From positions 62,001 to 126,000 of the forward strand of contig JBAIAC010000219.1 of assembly GCA_037349315.1 (NCBI GenBank): a stretch of DNA of 64,000 bases, read 5' to 3'. Positions within the stretch are counted from its first letter, which is position 1; every line of letters starts with the position of its first letter. Source of the DNA: Chelydra serpentina. Lineage: Eukaryota > Chordata > Testudines > Chelydridae. The notes below the pieces were generated by a model that saw nothing but the letters and a program-made list of their open reading frames with translations, did not search any database and had not been told where the DNA came from. The position numbers were made by a program, and so were the translations under genes. Positions 38,280 through 49,230 of the stretch are shown here, in pieces.

Positions 38280-39279
38280 AAAAACCATCTTTATTCCTGT
38301 ACATTGCAAGGAAACCTTGGTTTTATTTTCACCAAGGAAGCTGGGAGATGTTGGAACACAAAGTTCTGGGTCTTGGAAACAATCCCCCAGAAATGTCATC
38401 TTCCACTCGGCAAATGCTTTCTAAACCCATCAGTAGCAAACACTTAATACCAGTGCTTGTCTGAGAAGAGAGTCCAGGGAAGTGTTTACTCCGACACGTC
38501 AATGAACGAATCACACAGAAAGAGCAAGGCCGTTGTGAAGGAGAATGGATCTGTCTGGAGACAAAGCAGACTCTGAGAATGAGCAACGGTGTGAAAATAA
38601 ATATTTTCCTTAATGATGTTGTAGAATCCTGCTTTCGCCCTTCAAGACAACATGGCTACATGGCATGGGTGCTGGAGGGAGAGGGGTCGGGCTCTGGGAG
38701 AGAGTTTGGGTGCAGGGTCCGGGCTCGGGCAGGGGTTGGGGTGCAGGAGGGGTGTGGGGGGGTGGGCTCTTGGGGGAGTTTGGGTGTGGGGTCTGGGCTA
38801 GGGCAGGGGGTTCGGGTTAGGGTGATCGGTGCGGCGCTTACCTCGGGCATCTCCCGAAAGCGACCCCCGCCTCTGACAACAGCCCCTAGGTGGGGGAGGG
38901 CCGGGGGAGTCTCTGCATGCCGCTGCCTGCAGACAGGACCCCCACAGCTCCCATTCCCACAGTTGACAGAATTGGCGCTCGGGGTGGGGGCAGTGCGTGG
39001 AGACCCCCTCCCCCCCCGCCCCAGGGGCCGCAGGGACGTGCCAGCTGTTTCCAGGAGTGGAGCCACACGGAGCGAGGGCGGCAGGAAGCTGCCTTAGCCC
39101 CCTTGTCCTGCCGGTGGTGGTGTCAGGGTCCCTGGGCCCTTTCAAATTGCCCGGGGGCGGCAGGCGGGACCAGGGGGGACACTCCCAGGGCCTGACGTCG
39201 CTTTGCACAACGATCAATGTTGGCACAGGATAGAAATGAAATGGCGGCAGAAGCTAAGGACTGAAAAGCCTCCGGGTTC
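38280..39279. repeat. Inverted arm, outer part
   Basis: Reverse complement of 1-1,001, including the G-rich repeat at 38,650-38,820. Homology stops at 39,279 only because the window begins there in the other arm. Confidence 0.7.
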
Positions 39280-40284
39280 GTCTGTGTGCATCGACTCCGA
39301 ACGGGAACGGGAACTCGACTCGCTTTGGGGCTGCGGCCGGTCAAATATCCGGACAAAGTCACCCCGGAGATTGTGACACTGGGTGTGAGGAGCCTTGGAG
39401 CTTATTACAGTGTAATTAGCACATTACACTTGTGTTTGTAAAGGTGGCTTCCCCAAGCAATCCCAAGCTGTTCTTCCCACAGCCGGGTGATGGGGGGCCG
39501 CTGGGGATCTCCCCAATCTGTGGGGGAATCTCTCTGGGCCCCACTGTTAGTTCTTCATCCTATATCCCCCTAACCACACACACCCCTCCCCCACCCATTT
39601 TCGATGTTTGAGAGCGACCCCCCCCTCCCGTTATGGGATACAGAGTCTGTGACAGAGACTGACTGGGGCTCCTCTCGGCACGGCCCCAGTGGGGAAGGAA
39701 AGAGACTGGGGGGGGGGGGGGGGTAGACGGGCAGAAGGAGTCAAATGGGGCTAAACCGGAATAGAGGAGATTTTCTTCCGGTTAAAATGCCCTGGAGTCT
39801 CGTCACTGAAAAGCCGCATCTGGAGCGAGGTCTGAACCAGCAGCCTGTCAATGCCCAGGCAAAGGGGTGACCTAAGACACACCTGCCGTGGGACCCCTGG
39901 TTGGTGCAAAGGAGACTCTTGCTGGGGTGCTGAGTTCAGGCCTTACCCGGAGCCCTGGTGTCTATTCCCCATGTAGCTTCCCCACTTGCTTTGCCTCATT
40001 CCCGTGGAAAGTGCCGTACCAGGGTAATGGGAGTAAGTTCTAAACTGGGGAGGTTGGTGCAAAGCTTGGGAACTCCCCTCCCCCCGCCCCGCTGTGCTGC
40101 CGTTAGCTCTGGGTGGGTTGTTCCCGGGCAGGGAGAATCGATTTATTTGCTGCTGAGAAAGCTGCCAGGACAGGTCTGTGGGCACCAGATCTCCCGGCTC
40201 CTCCCAGCACAGCCCAGGCTCCATCCCTGCCCCAGTCACTGCTGGAGGAGGGTCCTAGACGCACTGAGCCTGAGGCTTTTACCA
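39280..40284. other. Intergenic, no gene recognised
   Basis: Contains a poly-G run at 39,708-39,722 and a weak tRNA-like segment near 39,815-39,880 that does not fold. Frames at 39,943-40,392 overlap the Met tRNA gene and are dismissed. Confidence 0.4.
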
Positions 40285-40357
40285 GCCTTCTTAGTGCAGT
40301 TGGCAGCGCGTCAGTCTCATAATCTGAAGGTCCTGAGTTCAAGCCTCAGAGAGGGCA
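40285..40357 (+). tRNA. Elongator tRNA-Met (CAT)
   Basis: 73 nt. Acceptor GCCTTCT/AGAGGGC pairs with one wobble. The D-arm is TAGTGCAGTTGGCAGCGC. Anticodon stem TCAGT/TCTGA region with loop CTCATAA gives CAT. T-arm CTGAG-TTCAAGC-CTCAG is perfect. It matches vertebrate elongator Met and is clearly different from the four initiator genes. T4 lies about 27 nt downstream. Confidence 0.9.
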
Positions 40358-40599
40358 GCAGCTGCTTCTGCTCCCGGCTTCAGATTTTCTAGAGGAAATC
40401 AGAGAAAAGAGACTAGAGCAGAGTGGTTTCGAGACACCCTCCCATCCAGCTCTCACACACACACAGATTTTTCGAAGGCATTGACTTTTCCTTCTCCTTC
40501 ATGACTGGTTAATGCAACTGGAAATAGGGATTCCTAGAGGCCCCGTCCCCAGAGCTCACACCAACAGGGCCACTGTCACCCCCCCCCACACACACACAC

Positions 40600-41352
40600 C
40601 CCTACACCTCTCCTGGTGGTGGGAGGGGAACAGGGGAAAGGACAAAAGAAGTAAGAGGTGAAGAGAAAGGAGGGAGGGAGGGAGGAAAAGGTCAAACAAA
40701 AAGGACAAACCCTAATGTCCCCATAATGATAGGTTTAAGTGTAGTAGCCGTGTTAGTCCACGCATCCGATGAAGTGGGTACTAACCCATGAAAGCTTATG
40801 CTGAAATAAATTTGTTAGTCTCTAAGGTGCTACAAGTTTTTCTTTCTTATTTTCATTTTCCTAATGTCCCCAGTGATTCTGAGGGACAAAATCCCAAGTG
40901 GGGAATAAAATTCTGCCACCTGAAGCTACTGTTTTCCATGCCTAGAATTCAGCTGGCACCAGATGGATCAGACTGAACAGGTTCCAACCTCTCGGAGGCT
41001 CTTACCTTCTAACCAGGGACGTCTGTTTTCTAGGAAAGTCTGTAAAAGCAAAGGAGAAAACTCCAAAGAGGTTCCTTCTGGCGCTCACGTCCGTGAACCC
41101 TAATACTCTCTCAGTCCTCCGAGAGAGACCTCGACAAGGAGACTTGCTGAAGCAAAGCCACGGGGGTCTCCGAGGTTTCCCTGGCCCTGCGCCCCTGGCC
41201 TGGCCTGGCTGATGTCAGCATCTCTCTGTGAGGTCACCGCCTCCCCACCACCTTTGACCAATAGGCCGAGGTCCTGCAAAAGGCCTTTGTGATGTCACTG
41301 CCTCACCCACCCCCTCCCCTGCCATGCTAATGTCCTGCCGCTGGCCAGACAC
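40600..41352 (-). promoter_or_regulatory. Promoter/first-exon-like module, copy 3 of 4 (inverted)
   Basis: On the minus strand: tgtctggccagcggcaggac at 41,352, gtgacatcac, inverted CCAAT cctattggtc (about 41,260), and donor aaggtaagagcc at 41,005. A dispersed repeat (40723-40859) is inserted downstream of the donor. No 57-bp array is attached; the block ends in a ccccccccacacac tract. Flanked by CR1-like sequence at 41470-41802, as copies 1 and 4 are. Confidence 0.4.
40723..40859. mobile_element. 137-bp insertion with 12-bp target duplication
   Basis: cctaatgtcccc stands at both 40,711-40,722 and 40,860-40,871, while copies 1, 2 and 4 of the module have one uninterrupted site. The insert contains tagtagccgtgttagtccac, gatgaagtgggtactaaccc and ctctaaggtgctacaagttt, the same repeat as 55968-56340. 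The target duplication length suits LINE-type integration, but I cannot name the family. Confidence 0.8.
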
Positions 41353-41469
41353 TTGGGAGGTTTGAGCTACTCCCTGGGGATCACCCCACTCATTGAGTGT
41401 TCAATCTAGGAAGCAAGCCGGCTAGACAGTAAAACATCAGAGGCTGCTCCCAGTGCTGCACTCACTTTT

Positions 41470-41802
41470 TCAGTAATTAGTAGACTTTATGGTCAGACGA
41501 GATCATTAGAACATCTAATCTGACCCCCTGCATCTCACAGGCCTCCTGTGTACCACAAGAGCTACTTGTTGGGCAAACGCATTCCAGAAAGGCATCTAGT
41601 CTTCATTAAATGACATCAAGAGATGGAGAATCCACCACTTCCCTTGGTACCTTGTTCCTGTGGTGAATAATCCTCGCTGTTGAATAATCCTCCCTGATTT
41701 GTAATTTGTCTCTTTTTACCTTCCAGCCATTGGATCTCGTTATGCCTTTCTCTGCTAGATTAAAGAGCCCTTTAGTACCCAATATTTTCTCTCCATTAAG
41801 GC
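41470..41802 (-). mobile_element. CR1-like LINE 3' portion, inverted
   Basis: Reverse complement of 58,325-58,660 (attagtagactttatggtca, caccacttcccttggtacct, ccaatattttctctccatta). No coding capacity. Confidence 0.8.
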
Positions 41803-42369
41803 ACCGGCTTGTCTGCCCCCCTCTGGGAGCTGAGAAGCTTTTTCAGACTCTCCCCCACTAGATGAGTCCAGCAGCACCTCACCCTGGTAGGAAAATCCTA
41901 AATTCCACCCTCCCTCCCTGGTTTCTCTGACCAACTGATGGCGACAGCGTTCTCAGCCAACCCCAGCTCTCTGGTCTAGAAAGCAGCATCTAACCAGCCT
42001 TGGAACAGCTCCGGTTTGCTCGCTGGAGATATAATAAACCAGGAAAGAAGGTAAATGTCAGAAATGGAACCTCAGCTCGCAAATAAACACCCTCAGGGAT
42101 CCTTCTACACTCAGGGTATGTCTATGTTATGAAATTATGTCGAATTTATAGAAGTCGAGCTTCTATAGAAAGAGATTTTATACTGTCGATTGTGTGTGTC
42201 CCCACTAAGCAGGAGGATTTCGAGTTAGTGGGGCCCTGTGCGCAGCTTAATTTTCAGGGCCCCCCCTTGGGACACATCCGAGAAAAAGAACATTCTCTCC
42301 CATCTCCCCCAATTGTTCTTTTTTCTTCTTCACCCTCCTCCTATACTATCAGTAATGGGAAGTGAAGGA
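41803..42369. other. Intergenic with a Harbinger-like MITE fragment
   Basis: About 42,113-42,226 (cagggtatgtctatgttatg, gtcgaatttatagaagtcga, gtcgattgtgtgtgtcccca) resembles a non-autonomous Harbinger end. The rest is unassigned. No gene. Confidence 0.5.
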
Positions 42370-42870
42370 ACATCAAGTGAGTTACCTTGATTGGGGCAGG
42401 GGGTTGGGGTGTAGGAGGGGTGGTGGGGGTCAGGTTTTGGGAAGGAGTTTGGGTGGTTGGATGAGAGCTCTGGAGTGAGGGCTCTGGGAGGAAGTTTGGG
42501 TGTGGTATGTGGGCTCTGGGGTAGGGCAGGGGGTTGGGGTGGGGGGCTGAGGGGGGCTCTGGGCAGGAGTTCGGGTGTGGTATGGGGGCTGTGGGCTGGG
42601 ACAGGGGGTTGGGGTGGGGGGCTGAGGGGTGAGGGCTCTGGGAAGGAGTTTGGATGTGGTATGGGGGCTGTGGGCTGGGGCAGGGGGTTGGGGTGGGGGA
42701 CTGAGGGGTGAGGGCTATGGGAGGAAGATTGGATCTGGTATGGGGCTGTGGGCTGGGGCAGGGGGTTGGGGTGGGGGGCTGAGGGGTGAGGGCTCTTGGA
42801 AGGAGTTTGAATGTGGTATGGGGCTGTGGGCTGGGGCAGGGGGTTGGGGTGCAGGAAGGGGTTGGGAGGT
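42370..42870 (+). repeat. G-rich tandem repeat, about 80-bp units
   Basis: Six or so imperfect units with agggggttggggtggggggc, tgaggggtgagggctctggg and aggagtttgggtgtggtatg. Every unit has closely spaced G runs capable of G-quadruplex formation on the plus strand. Frames on both strands are compositional. Confidence 0.85.
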
Positions 42871-43922
42871 GGCACTTATCTTGAGCGGCGCGGCTCCCAA
42901 AGTGACCGGCACATAAACCCCTTCGGCAGCGATTCCTAGGTCGGGGGGGCAGGGAGTCTCCATGCTCCACTGCCTGCAGGCTCTGCCCACACAGCTCCCA
43001 TTGGCTGCAGTTCCCAGCCAATGGGAGCTGCAGAGTTGGTGCTAGGGATGGGAGCAGTGCGTGGAGACGCACCCCCAGGGGACGCAGGGACATGCCGGCC
43101 ACTTCTGGGAGCGGCGCAGCATGGAGGGAGGGAGGCAGAGTGGGCAGGGAGCCACCTTAGCGCTGCTGGGACGTCTCTGCACACCCGTTTGGAGGGGGGG
43201 GGGATTAACTATTTTGACCCCTGGGCAGCAGAAACTGTCTCTGAAACTCTAAGTCCTGGTATTAAGGGCCTGGCTACTGAAGGAACAGCACAGCAGTGAC
43301 AATGTGCAGGCGCGGCTAAACCATTTAACCAAATACAAGTAAAAATGAATAAACTAATTTCAGGAGACGATATGAAGACAAGGAAAAAACCATTTCGTAA
43401 AGAAATTATTTGTCCTGCTTAGCAGAGTTATATAGAAACTGCCATAACAATTCACGAGAGAACGTTAAAAAACAAGAGAGAGAAAGTTGCCTAAACTTAT
43501 TAGTAATAAAAATCTAATGGGCATTTCCCTCAGAGTATAATATAACAATAGGGAAGTGGCAATGTGTCCAATTGTTAAAACAAATTCCCTGTTAGGTCCA
43601 GTCCCAATCCGGGGTCAGTGACGCTGCATCCGAACTGAGGTACATGTTATTCAAAACAGTCTTGTTCCCTGTCCAGTCACCCCTATTGAATGCAGACACA
43701 GCCATATTCGATGCATTGGTTACTGTCCATTCAGCAGGTTATTTCCTACTTATTTATAATTACTGAAGCTGCTCTAAGCGGATGGGAGAGAGCTGTCTCG
43801 TCCGTGTAGCTAATCCACCTCCCCGAGAGGTGGGAGCTATGTCAGTGGGAGAAGCTGTCGGTGGGTGCGCAAGCTGTTCTGTTTACACGTCTATATAATG
43901 TTTAATCAACTACACACGACGC
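42871..43922. repeat. Direct duplication block (copy of about 7,440-8,200)
   Basis: 43,030-43,810 matches 7,435-8,180. About 42,940-43,030 (cagttcccagccaatgggag) is absent from the first copy. No gene. Confidence 0.6.
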
Positions 43923-43994
43923 AGGGGTATAGCTCAGTGGTAGAGTGTTAGACTACAGATCAAGTGATCCTTGGTTCAAATCCAAGTACCTCCT
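43923..43994 (+). pseudogene. tRNA-Cys-type, anticodon ACA
   Basis: 72 nt related to 11932-12003. The anticodon loop CTACAGA gives ACA where the sister has GCA. Anticodon stem TTAGA/TCAAG has a mismatch. Acceptor AGGGGTA/TACCTCC has a mismatch at 1-72. T-arm CTTGG-TTCAAAT-CCAAG is perfect and the A box is better than in the sister. A T6 run is about 30 nt downstream. If A34 were made inosine it could read UGU, UGC and UGA, but folding faults suggest a pseudogene. Confidence 0.6.
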
Positions 43995-44139
43995 TAAATA
44001 TCTGATTCTTTAACAACATTTTTTGCATATCCATTTCCATTCTGTTCAGGAGTTTGACTGAATGGGGATTCCTGAAATGGATGGAAACACTCAATGTTTT
44101 CCTGTGCAAATGCATAAAAAGCTAGCAAACATCCCTCGG

Positions 44140-44620
44140 TGCCTCTATACTGTGATAAAAGCCCTGCGGCCCGGCTGGCCTGGATCGTCTGACTTGGACG
44201 TCTCGGTCTCAGGTTGTGGGGCTAAAAGCTGCAGTGTGGACATTTGACTCAGGCTGGAGCCCGGCCTCGGAGATCCTCACCCCTCGTGGGATCTCAGAGG
44301 CTGGGCTCAAGCCCAAGCGTCTACACTGTAATTTTATAGCCCTGCAGCACAAGCCCCACAAGCCTGGATCAGCTGAGCCAGGGTTTGAGAACAGTGACTT
44401 GGGTGTGTTAATGGCAGTGTAGACGTAACGCTAGGCTATGTCCACACTGCAATGAACACCCAGGGTAGCCCCGTGCCAGCTCAGGCTCCCAGGGCTGGGC
44501 TGTGGGGTGGTAAATTTGCAGTGTAGACATCTCGGCTCAGGCTCAGTACCGGGCTCTGGACCCCACGAGGTTGGGAGGGAGTTTAGCAAGCGACAAAGGT
44601 AAATCGGCCGTGGATTCACA
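44140..44620. mobile_element. Palindromic MITE copies (duplicate of 8200-8640)
   Basis: tactgtgataaaagccctgc onward repeats 8,203-8,640, including gctgcagtgtggacattt and aggctatgtccacactgcaa. The boundary to 8,190 suggests the direct duplication continues through the element, with the Cys relic region (43,830-44,135) inserted or deleted. Confidence 0.65.
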
Positions 44621-44724
44621 CTGTCAGTTCTCCAGTCTTTCTCCCTCCCTCCCCCACACTATCACATGTCCCCACTAGTAATGAACTAATAGATATAAAC
44701 TGGCCATCAACACGTTTAACCTTG

Positions 44725-45436
44725 AATTAGGTGAAGGTTTCTAACCACCAGAGGAGTGAAGTTCTGGAACAGCCTCCCAAGGGGAGCAGTGGGGGACAAA
44801 AAACCTCACTGACTCCAAGACTGAGCTTGATACATTTTTGGATGGGGGTGGTGTGATGGGACTGTCTACACTGGCGTGTGGCCGATCTGTGATTGCCAGC
44901 AGCAAATATCTCCAGTGGCTGAACGTGGGACAATAGGTGGGGAGGGCTCAGAGTTACTGCAGAGAATTCTTTCCCTGGTCTCTGCCTCTTGTCCGCATGC
45001 TCAGAGTCTTACTGATCACCATATTTGGGGTTGGGAAGGAGTTTTCCCCAAGGTTAGATTGGCAGAGACCCTGAGGTGTTTTCACCTTCCTGTGCAGCAT
45101 GGGGCATGGGTCACTGGCAGGTTTAAACTAGTGTCTATGGTGGATTCTCTACAACTTGACATCTTTAACCCATGATTTGAGGCCGTCAGTAATGCAAGCA
45201 GAGATTAGGGATCTATTACAGGAGGGGGTGGAGTCATTTGGTCTGCAAGGAGCACAAGGTCGGGCTAGATTAGGGTGACCAGATGTCCCGACTTTATACG
45301 GACAGTCCTGTTTTTGGGGGCTTTTTCTTATATAGGCTCCTATTATCCCCCACCCCATCCTGATTTTTCACACTTGCTGTCTGGTCACCCTAGACTAGAT
45401 GATCACGCTGGTCCCTTCTGACCTTAAAGGCTCTGA
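44725..45436 (+). mobile_element. CR1-family LINE 3' end, interrupted by a MITE
   Basis: Typical phrases: ctggaacagcctcccaaggg, gcagagaattctttccctgg, ccatatttggggttgggaag, then ggtcgggctagat, a MITE, and gactagatgatcacgctggt cccttctgacctta. The tail matches 10,655-10,712. No ORF2 survives. Confidence 0.75.
45271..45392. mobile_element. MITE (gggtgaccagat family) inside CR1
   Basis: tagggtgaccagatgtcccg to tgctgtctggtcacccta, inserted in the CR1 tail so that the element is flanked by TA. The nesting shows the MITE is younger than this CR1 copy. Confidence 0.85.
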
Positions 45437-45662
45437 GTCCAACAGGGAGAGGGAAGTAAAGGAAAAATTAAAAAAAATAAACCAAACATTGTAATACAAG
45501 GGTGAGTCCAACAGCTCACTGGATAGTCCCGCCCCTTTCTTCCTCCACTGGGGGTTTAGTGACCTGCTGGGATCTGGGACATTAATTCTCTCATTCCATT
45601 GATAAACTGATACAACATCCCTGAAATTAAACCAATTCCCAGCCAGGAAAACCTCACACCCC

Positions 45663-45734
45663 TGCATTGGCTGGGAATTGAACCCAGGTCAATTGCTTGG
45701 AGGGCAGCTCTGCTCACCACTACACCACCAATGC
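45663..45734 (-). tRNA. tRNA-Gly (TCC) with C33
   Basis: 72 nt, direct-duplication sister of 10913-10984. Acceptor GCATTGG/CCAATGC is perfect. Loop CCTCCAA gives TCC with C32-C33. Anticodon stem GCTGC/GCAAT has one C-A mismatch. T-arm CTGGG-TTCAATT-CCCAG. T4 terminator 11 nt downstream. Confidence 0.75.
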
Positions 45735-46411
45735 ACCTGGCAAAAGTACCTCTCCTGTGTGCCACTGATGCTTGACAAATGTCTCACCCCACAGCGCTCA
45801 GGAGCTGGCTGGAGAGGCCGGAGGCAGCCTGTCAGCTGGGAGCAGAGACAGGTCCCCAGAGTGACTGACAGGTGGGGACCTGGGCTCCACAGCCCAGCCT
45901 GAGGTGGCTCCAACCCCATCTCTGCCCTCAGAGAAGGGAAATGAAAATCAGTGACCCTAATGGCAAACGTGACCCCCGAAGGAAGGAGACAGCTCCTTTA
46001 AACGCACAGTTTGGGTTGTTCCTGCTACGCACTGAGGGTTTGTTGCTGCTGCTGATTCCAGTCCTTGGGCTCTGCCCGGACAAGGAAGGATTCAGGCTGT
46101 CACTCAAGGGAAGAAGGGAGATGATTTTTTTGACAGCTGCCTCGTCTGAAGGGTGTTTGTCGGTCACCTTCTAATCTAGTGGGTGCTGGGTAGACGCAGG
46201 CAGCCCCCGCTCCTGGGTCTCTCCCGAGGAAATAAAGTTTGTACACAAAATCCCAAAGCTTTTCCCCGAACGAAGGGAAAGGAAATGGCCACAAGATGGC
46301 GCCAGGACGTAAGGCAGGTCACACAACCCCATTCTTAGGGGGAGCCATTGATTTGCGTCAAGGTCCAGAATTGTTGGTCAAGATCTAGTCAATGTGGTGT
46401 ATCTGCTGTGG
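45735..46411. repeat. 5' flank of tRNA-Gly, direct duplicate of 10,985-11,470
   Basis: High similarity to the first copy until about 46,215, then unassigned sequence. No gene. Confidence 0.6.
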
Positions 46412-46505
46412 GCTCCAGTAGCACAAGGGGTTAGTGCGTGGTACTTACCGGGCAGTGATGCATGGAGTGATGTTGAGTTTGTGAGTTCCAGCCTCCTCTG
46501 GAGCA
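46412..46505 (+). pseudogene. Intron-containing tRNA-Ile-type, anticodon TAC
   Basis: 94 nt. Acceptor GCTCCAG/CTGGAGC is perfect with discriminator A. The D-arm TAGCACAAGGGGTTAGTGC resembles tRNA-Ile-TAT. An insert of about 20 nt (gggcagtgatgcatggagtg) lies just 3' of the anticodon, where vertebrate Ile-TAT genes have an intron. The anticodon reads TAC, a Val anticodon, not TAT. The anticodon stem TGGTA/TGTTG has wobbles and a mismatch, and the T-stem (TGTGAG/CTCCT) is broken. T4 is 4 nt downstream. Probably a pseudogene. Confidence 0.7.
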
Positions 46506-47755
46506 CTGGTTTTGGGAGATCTGATAGCAGCCTTCAGTGGAGCGAAGGGAGAAACCCCCAGCGCTGCACTGAGCTCCAGGCTGGTTCATCGGGGGTGGGG
46601 GGAATTGACTTCTCAGCTGCTGAGCAGGGAGCCAGGGCACTTCTCTGGGAATGAGGGTTCCCAGCCTGACCCAGCTGCTTCATTGCCCCCGGGGGCCCTG
46701 CCGGCTGAGACTGTCCCTGAGGCCAGGCAGCGGCTCAGTGAGCTTCCCTGGGGTCGCTGGCAGGGCAGGAATATCCCACGCTAAGGGCCTGAGTCCAGCC
46801 ATGGGGAAAGGCAGCAGCTTTGCTCCCCCCTTCTAAACAGAGCTCCCAGGCCGTGGTTCTCAGCCAGGGGTCCAGAGCCCCCGGGGGGGGGGGCAGTGAG
46901 CAGGTTTCAGGGGGGATTTGCCAAACTAAACCAGCCAGCAGGGCCGGTGTTAGACAGTTGCTGTGGCACGGGTGGGCTGTGGAGTTTTTATACCATGTTG
47001 GGCGGGGGCCACAGAAAGAACAAGGCTGGGAACCCGGCTCCAGGGGATCCCGGGGAATAAAGTCTCCGTCCCACTCGGTGCTGCCAACGCTCCTGATTTT
47101 GCCTTGAGGCTCATGAGAATTGTTGTTTTCCTTAAAGCCCCAGCTCCTGGAGTCAGGTGGAGACGTGATGATTTCAGCCTTCGCTCTTAAAGACACAGGA
47201 CGTTTCCAGCCCTTGTGACCTTGGAAATAGATTCACAATGTCTCCCCGCTGCGCCCTAAAGGCTCATCAAGCGGAAGGCAAATAAAAAGATCCCAAATCT
47301 ATTAATTTTACACAATCTCATGATTTCAAAGCCCATCTCGTGATTTTCGGTGAGCCTGGCTCAGGGTTTTGAACGTTTGGGGTCGGCCGTTCTGCAGCCT
47401 GAGAGCCGGGCCCCCTCCTTCCCATCCAGCGCCCCCAGACTGTCCTAAAGCATTAACTCTTTCCTCTCCGTCACGCCGCTGTAACGCAGCTGGGAATCCC
47501 CATTCCTAGACGGGCTTTTCCACACACAGTGAATCCCCCACAGGGCTGAGTCCCCACAGGGCTGTTCCGGGGGCTCCAGCCCCCCCAGCCCAGGAGAGAC
47601 GGGGCAGTAACCTCACATCACCCCTCTGTGACTCCCAGGGACCCTGCAGGGACAGCAGCTCCACGCTGGGCTCTAGGCCCCCCCAAAGCACCTGGGGGGA
47701 AGGGGGCGGTTCAACTCCCATGTCAGGGGGCTCCTGCTGCCTGGAGGTGACCAGC
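46506..47755. other. Intergenic, no gene recognised
   Basis: Unassigned sequence with a poly-G run at 46,882-46,893. Frames in both strands (e.g. 46735-47196) have no domain I can name. The right end adjoins the 46-bp array. Confidence 0.4.
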
Positions 47756-48635
47756 TTCTCACAGCCCCTCCCCCTCACACAGACTCCCTCATGGACCCTC
47801 CCCCTTACAGCCCCTCCCCTCACAGAGACACCCCCATGGACCCTCCCCATCACAGCCCCTCCCTTCACACTGACTCCCCCATGGACCCTCCACCTCACAG
47901 CCCCTCCCCCTCACTCTGACACCCCCATGGACCCTCCCCCTCACAGCCCCTCCCCCTCACACTGACACCCCCATGGACCCTCCCCATCACAGCCCCTCCC
48001 CCTCACACTGCACCCCCATGGACCCTCCACCTCAGAGCCCCTCCCACTCACACTGCACCCCCATGGACCCTCCCCCTCACAGCCCCTCCCCCTCACACTG
48101 ACTCCCCCACGGACCCTCCCCCTCACAGCTCCTCCCCTCACACTGACACCCCATGGACCCTCCCCATCACAGCCCCTCCCCCTCACACTGACACCCCATG
48201 GACCCTCCCCCTCACAGCCCCTCCCCCTCACACTGAAACCCTCATGGACCCTCCCCCTCACAGCCCCTCCCCTCACACTGACACCCCCATGGACCCTCCC
48301 CCTCACAGCCCCTCCCCTCACAGAGACACTCCATAGCCCTCCCCATCACAGCCCCTCCCCCTCACACTGACTCCCCCATGGACCCTCCCCCTCACAGCCC
48401 CTCCCCTCACACTGACACCCCCATGGACCCTCCCCCTCACAGCCCCTCCCCCTCACACTGACACCCTCACAGCCCCTCCCCCTCAGAGCCCCTCCCCTCA
48501 CACTGACACCTCCATGGACCCTCCCCCTCACAGACCCTCCCCCTCACACTGACTCCCCCATGGACCCTCCCCCTCACAGCCCCTCCCCCTCACACTGACA
48601 CCCCCATGGACCCTCCCCCTCACAGCCCCTCCCTT
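47756..48635. repeat. 46-bp C-rich minisatellite (about 19 units)
   Basis: Same unit as 24011-25690. Includes variants ctcacactgactccccc and ctcacactgcaccccc. The minus strand keeps the G-quadruplex motif in most units. It is followed by the shared flank leading to iMet. Confidence 0.95.
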
Positions 48636-49158
48636 CACACACGCAGGGACTTGTTCGCTGGGGCCTGACATTACAAACCCAGGGGGGAGGTTTCTGAGGA
48701 TTTACTCCCTGAGCCCCTCCCCCTCTCACCGCTCCCCTGAGTGCAGAGGGGCTGGGCTCAGGCAGCCAGTTTCACCCAGGGATTTCCCAGCCCAGGCCCC
48801 CGAGTCTCCTCTGCCTGGATGTACCAGTGACACTGCGCGTGGGCGGCGGCTACAAGGGGCTCCGGGAGGCTGAACCTCCCCAAACGGGGCAAGAAATGCT
48901 GGTGGGACGCACCCCCCTTGGAGGGGGGCTGGGCCGCTGCCTTGGGACAAACCCTCCCGAGGAGTGGGGGAGCCACCGGCACTCAGACCTCACGCACAGG
49001 CCTGGCTCTCGCCTTCAGCCCAGGCAGCCAGAGGGGCCAGGGAGCTCCCTGGCAGTCCCACACCTCAGCCACCTCCTGCCTCATGGCCTCGGCTCTCGGC
49101 GCTCTGCTGCTCGCCCCCTCGCTTGCAGGCCCAGAGCAAAAAGAAACAAGCACCTGCC
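48636..49158. repeat. Shared flank between 46-bp array and iMet gene
   Basis: Close copy of 25,691-26,202. Overlapping frames (48827-49456, 48918-49673) read through tRNA genes and are artefacts. Confidence 0.7.
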
Positions 49159-49230
49159 TAGCAGAGGATGGTTTCGATCCATCGACCTCTGGGTTATGGG
49201 CCCAGCACGCTGCCGCTGCGCCACTCTGCT
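49159..49230 (-). tRNA. Initiator tRNA-Met (CAT)
   Basis: 72 nt, differing from 22550-22621 by one base (GGAAGC to GGCAGC, D-loop). All stems pair; anticodon arm CTGGG-CCCATAA-CCCAG. T5 terminator about 15 nt downstream. With an intact body and terminator this is the strongest initiator locus after 22550-22621. Confidence 0.95.

Noticed and set aside
39805..39880. tRNA-like segment with a GGTTCAGACC B-box-like motif on the minus strand
   Set aside because: No acceptor or anticodon stem could be formed.
42330..43102. Pro/Ser-rich frames of 181 and 253 codons
   Set aside because: Complement of a G-rich tandem repeat; composition-driven.
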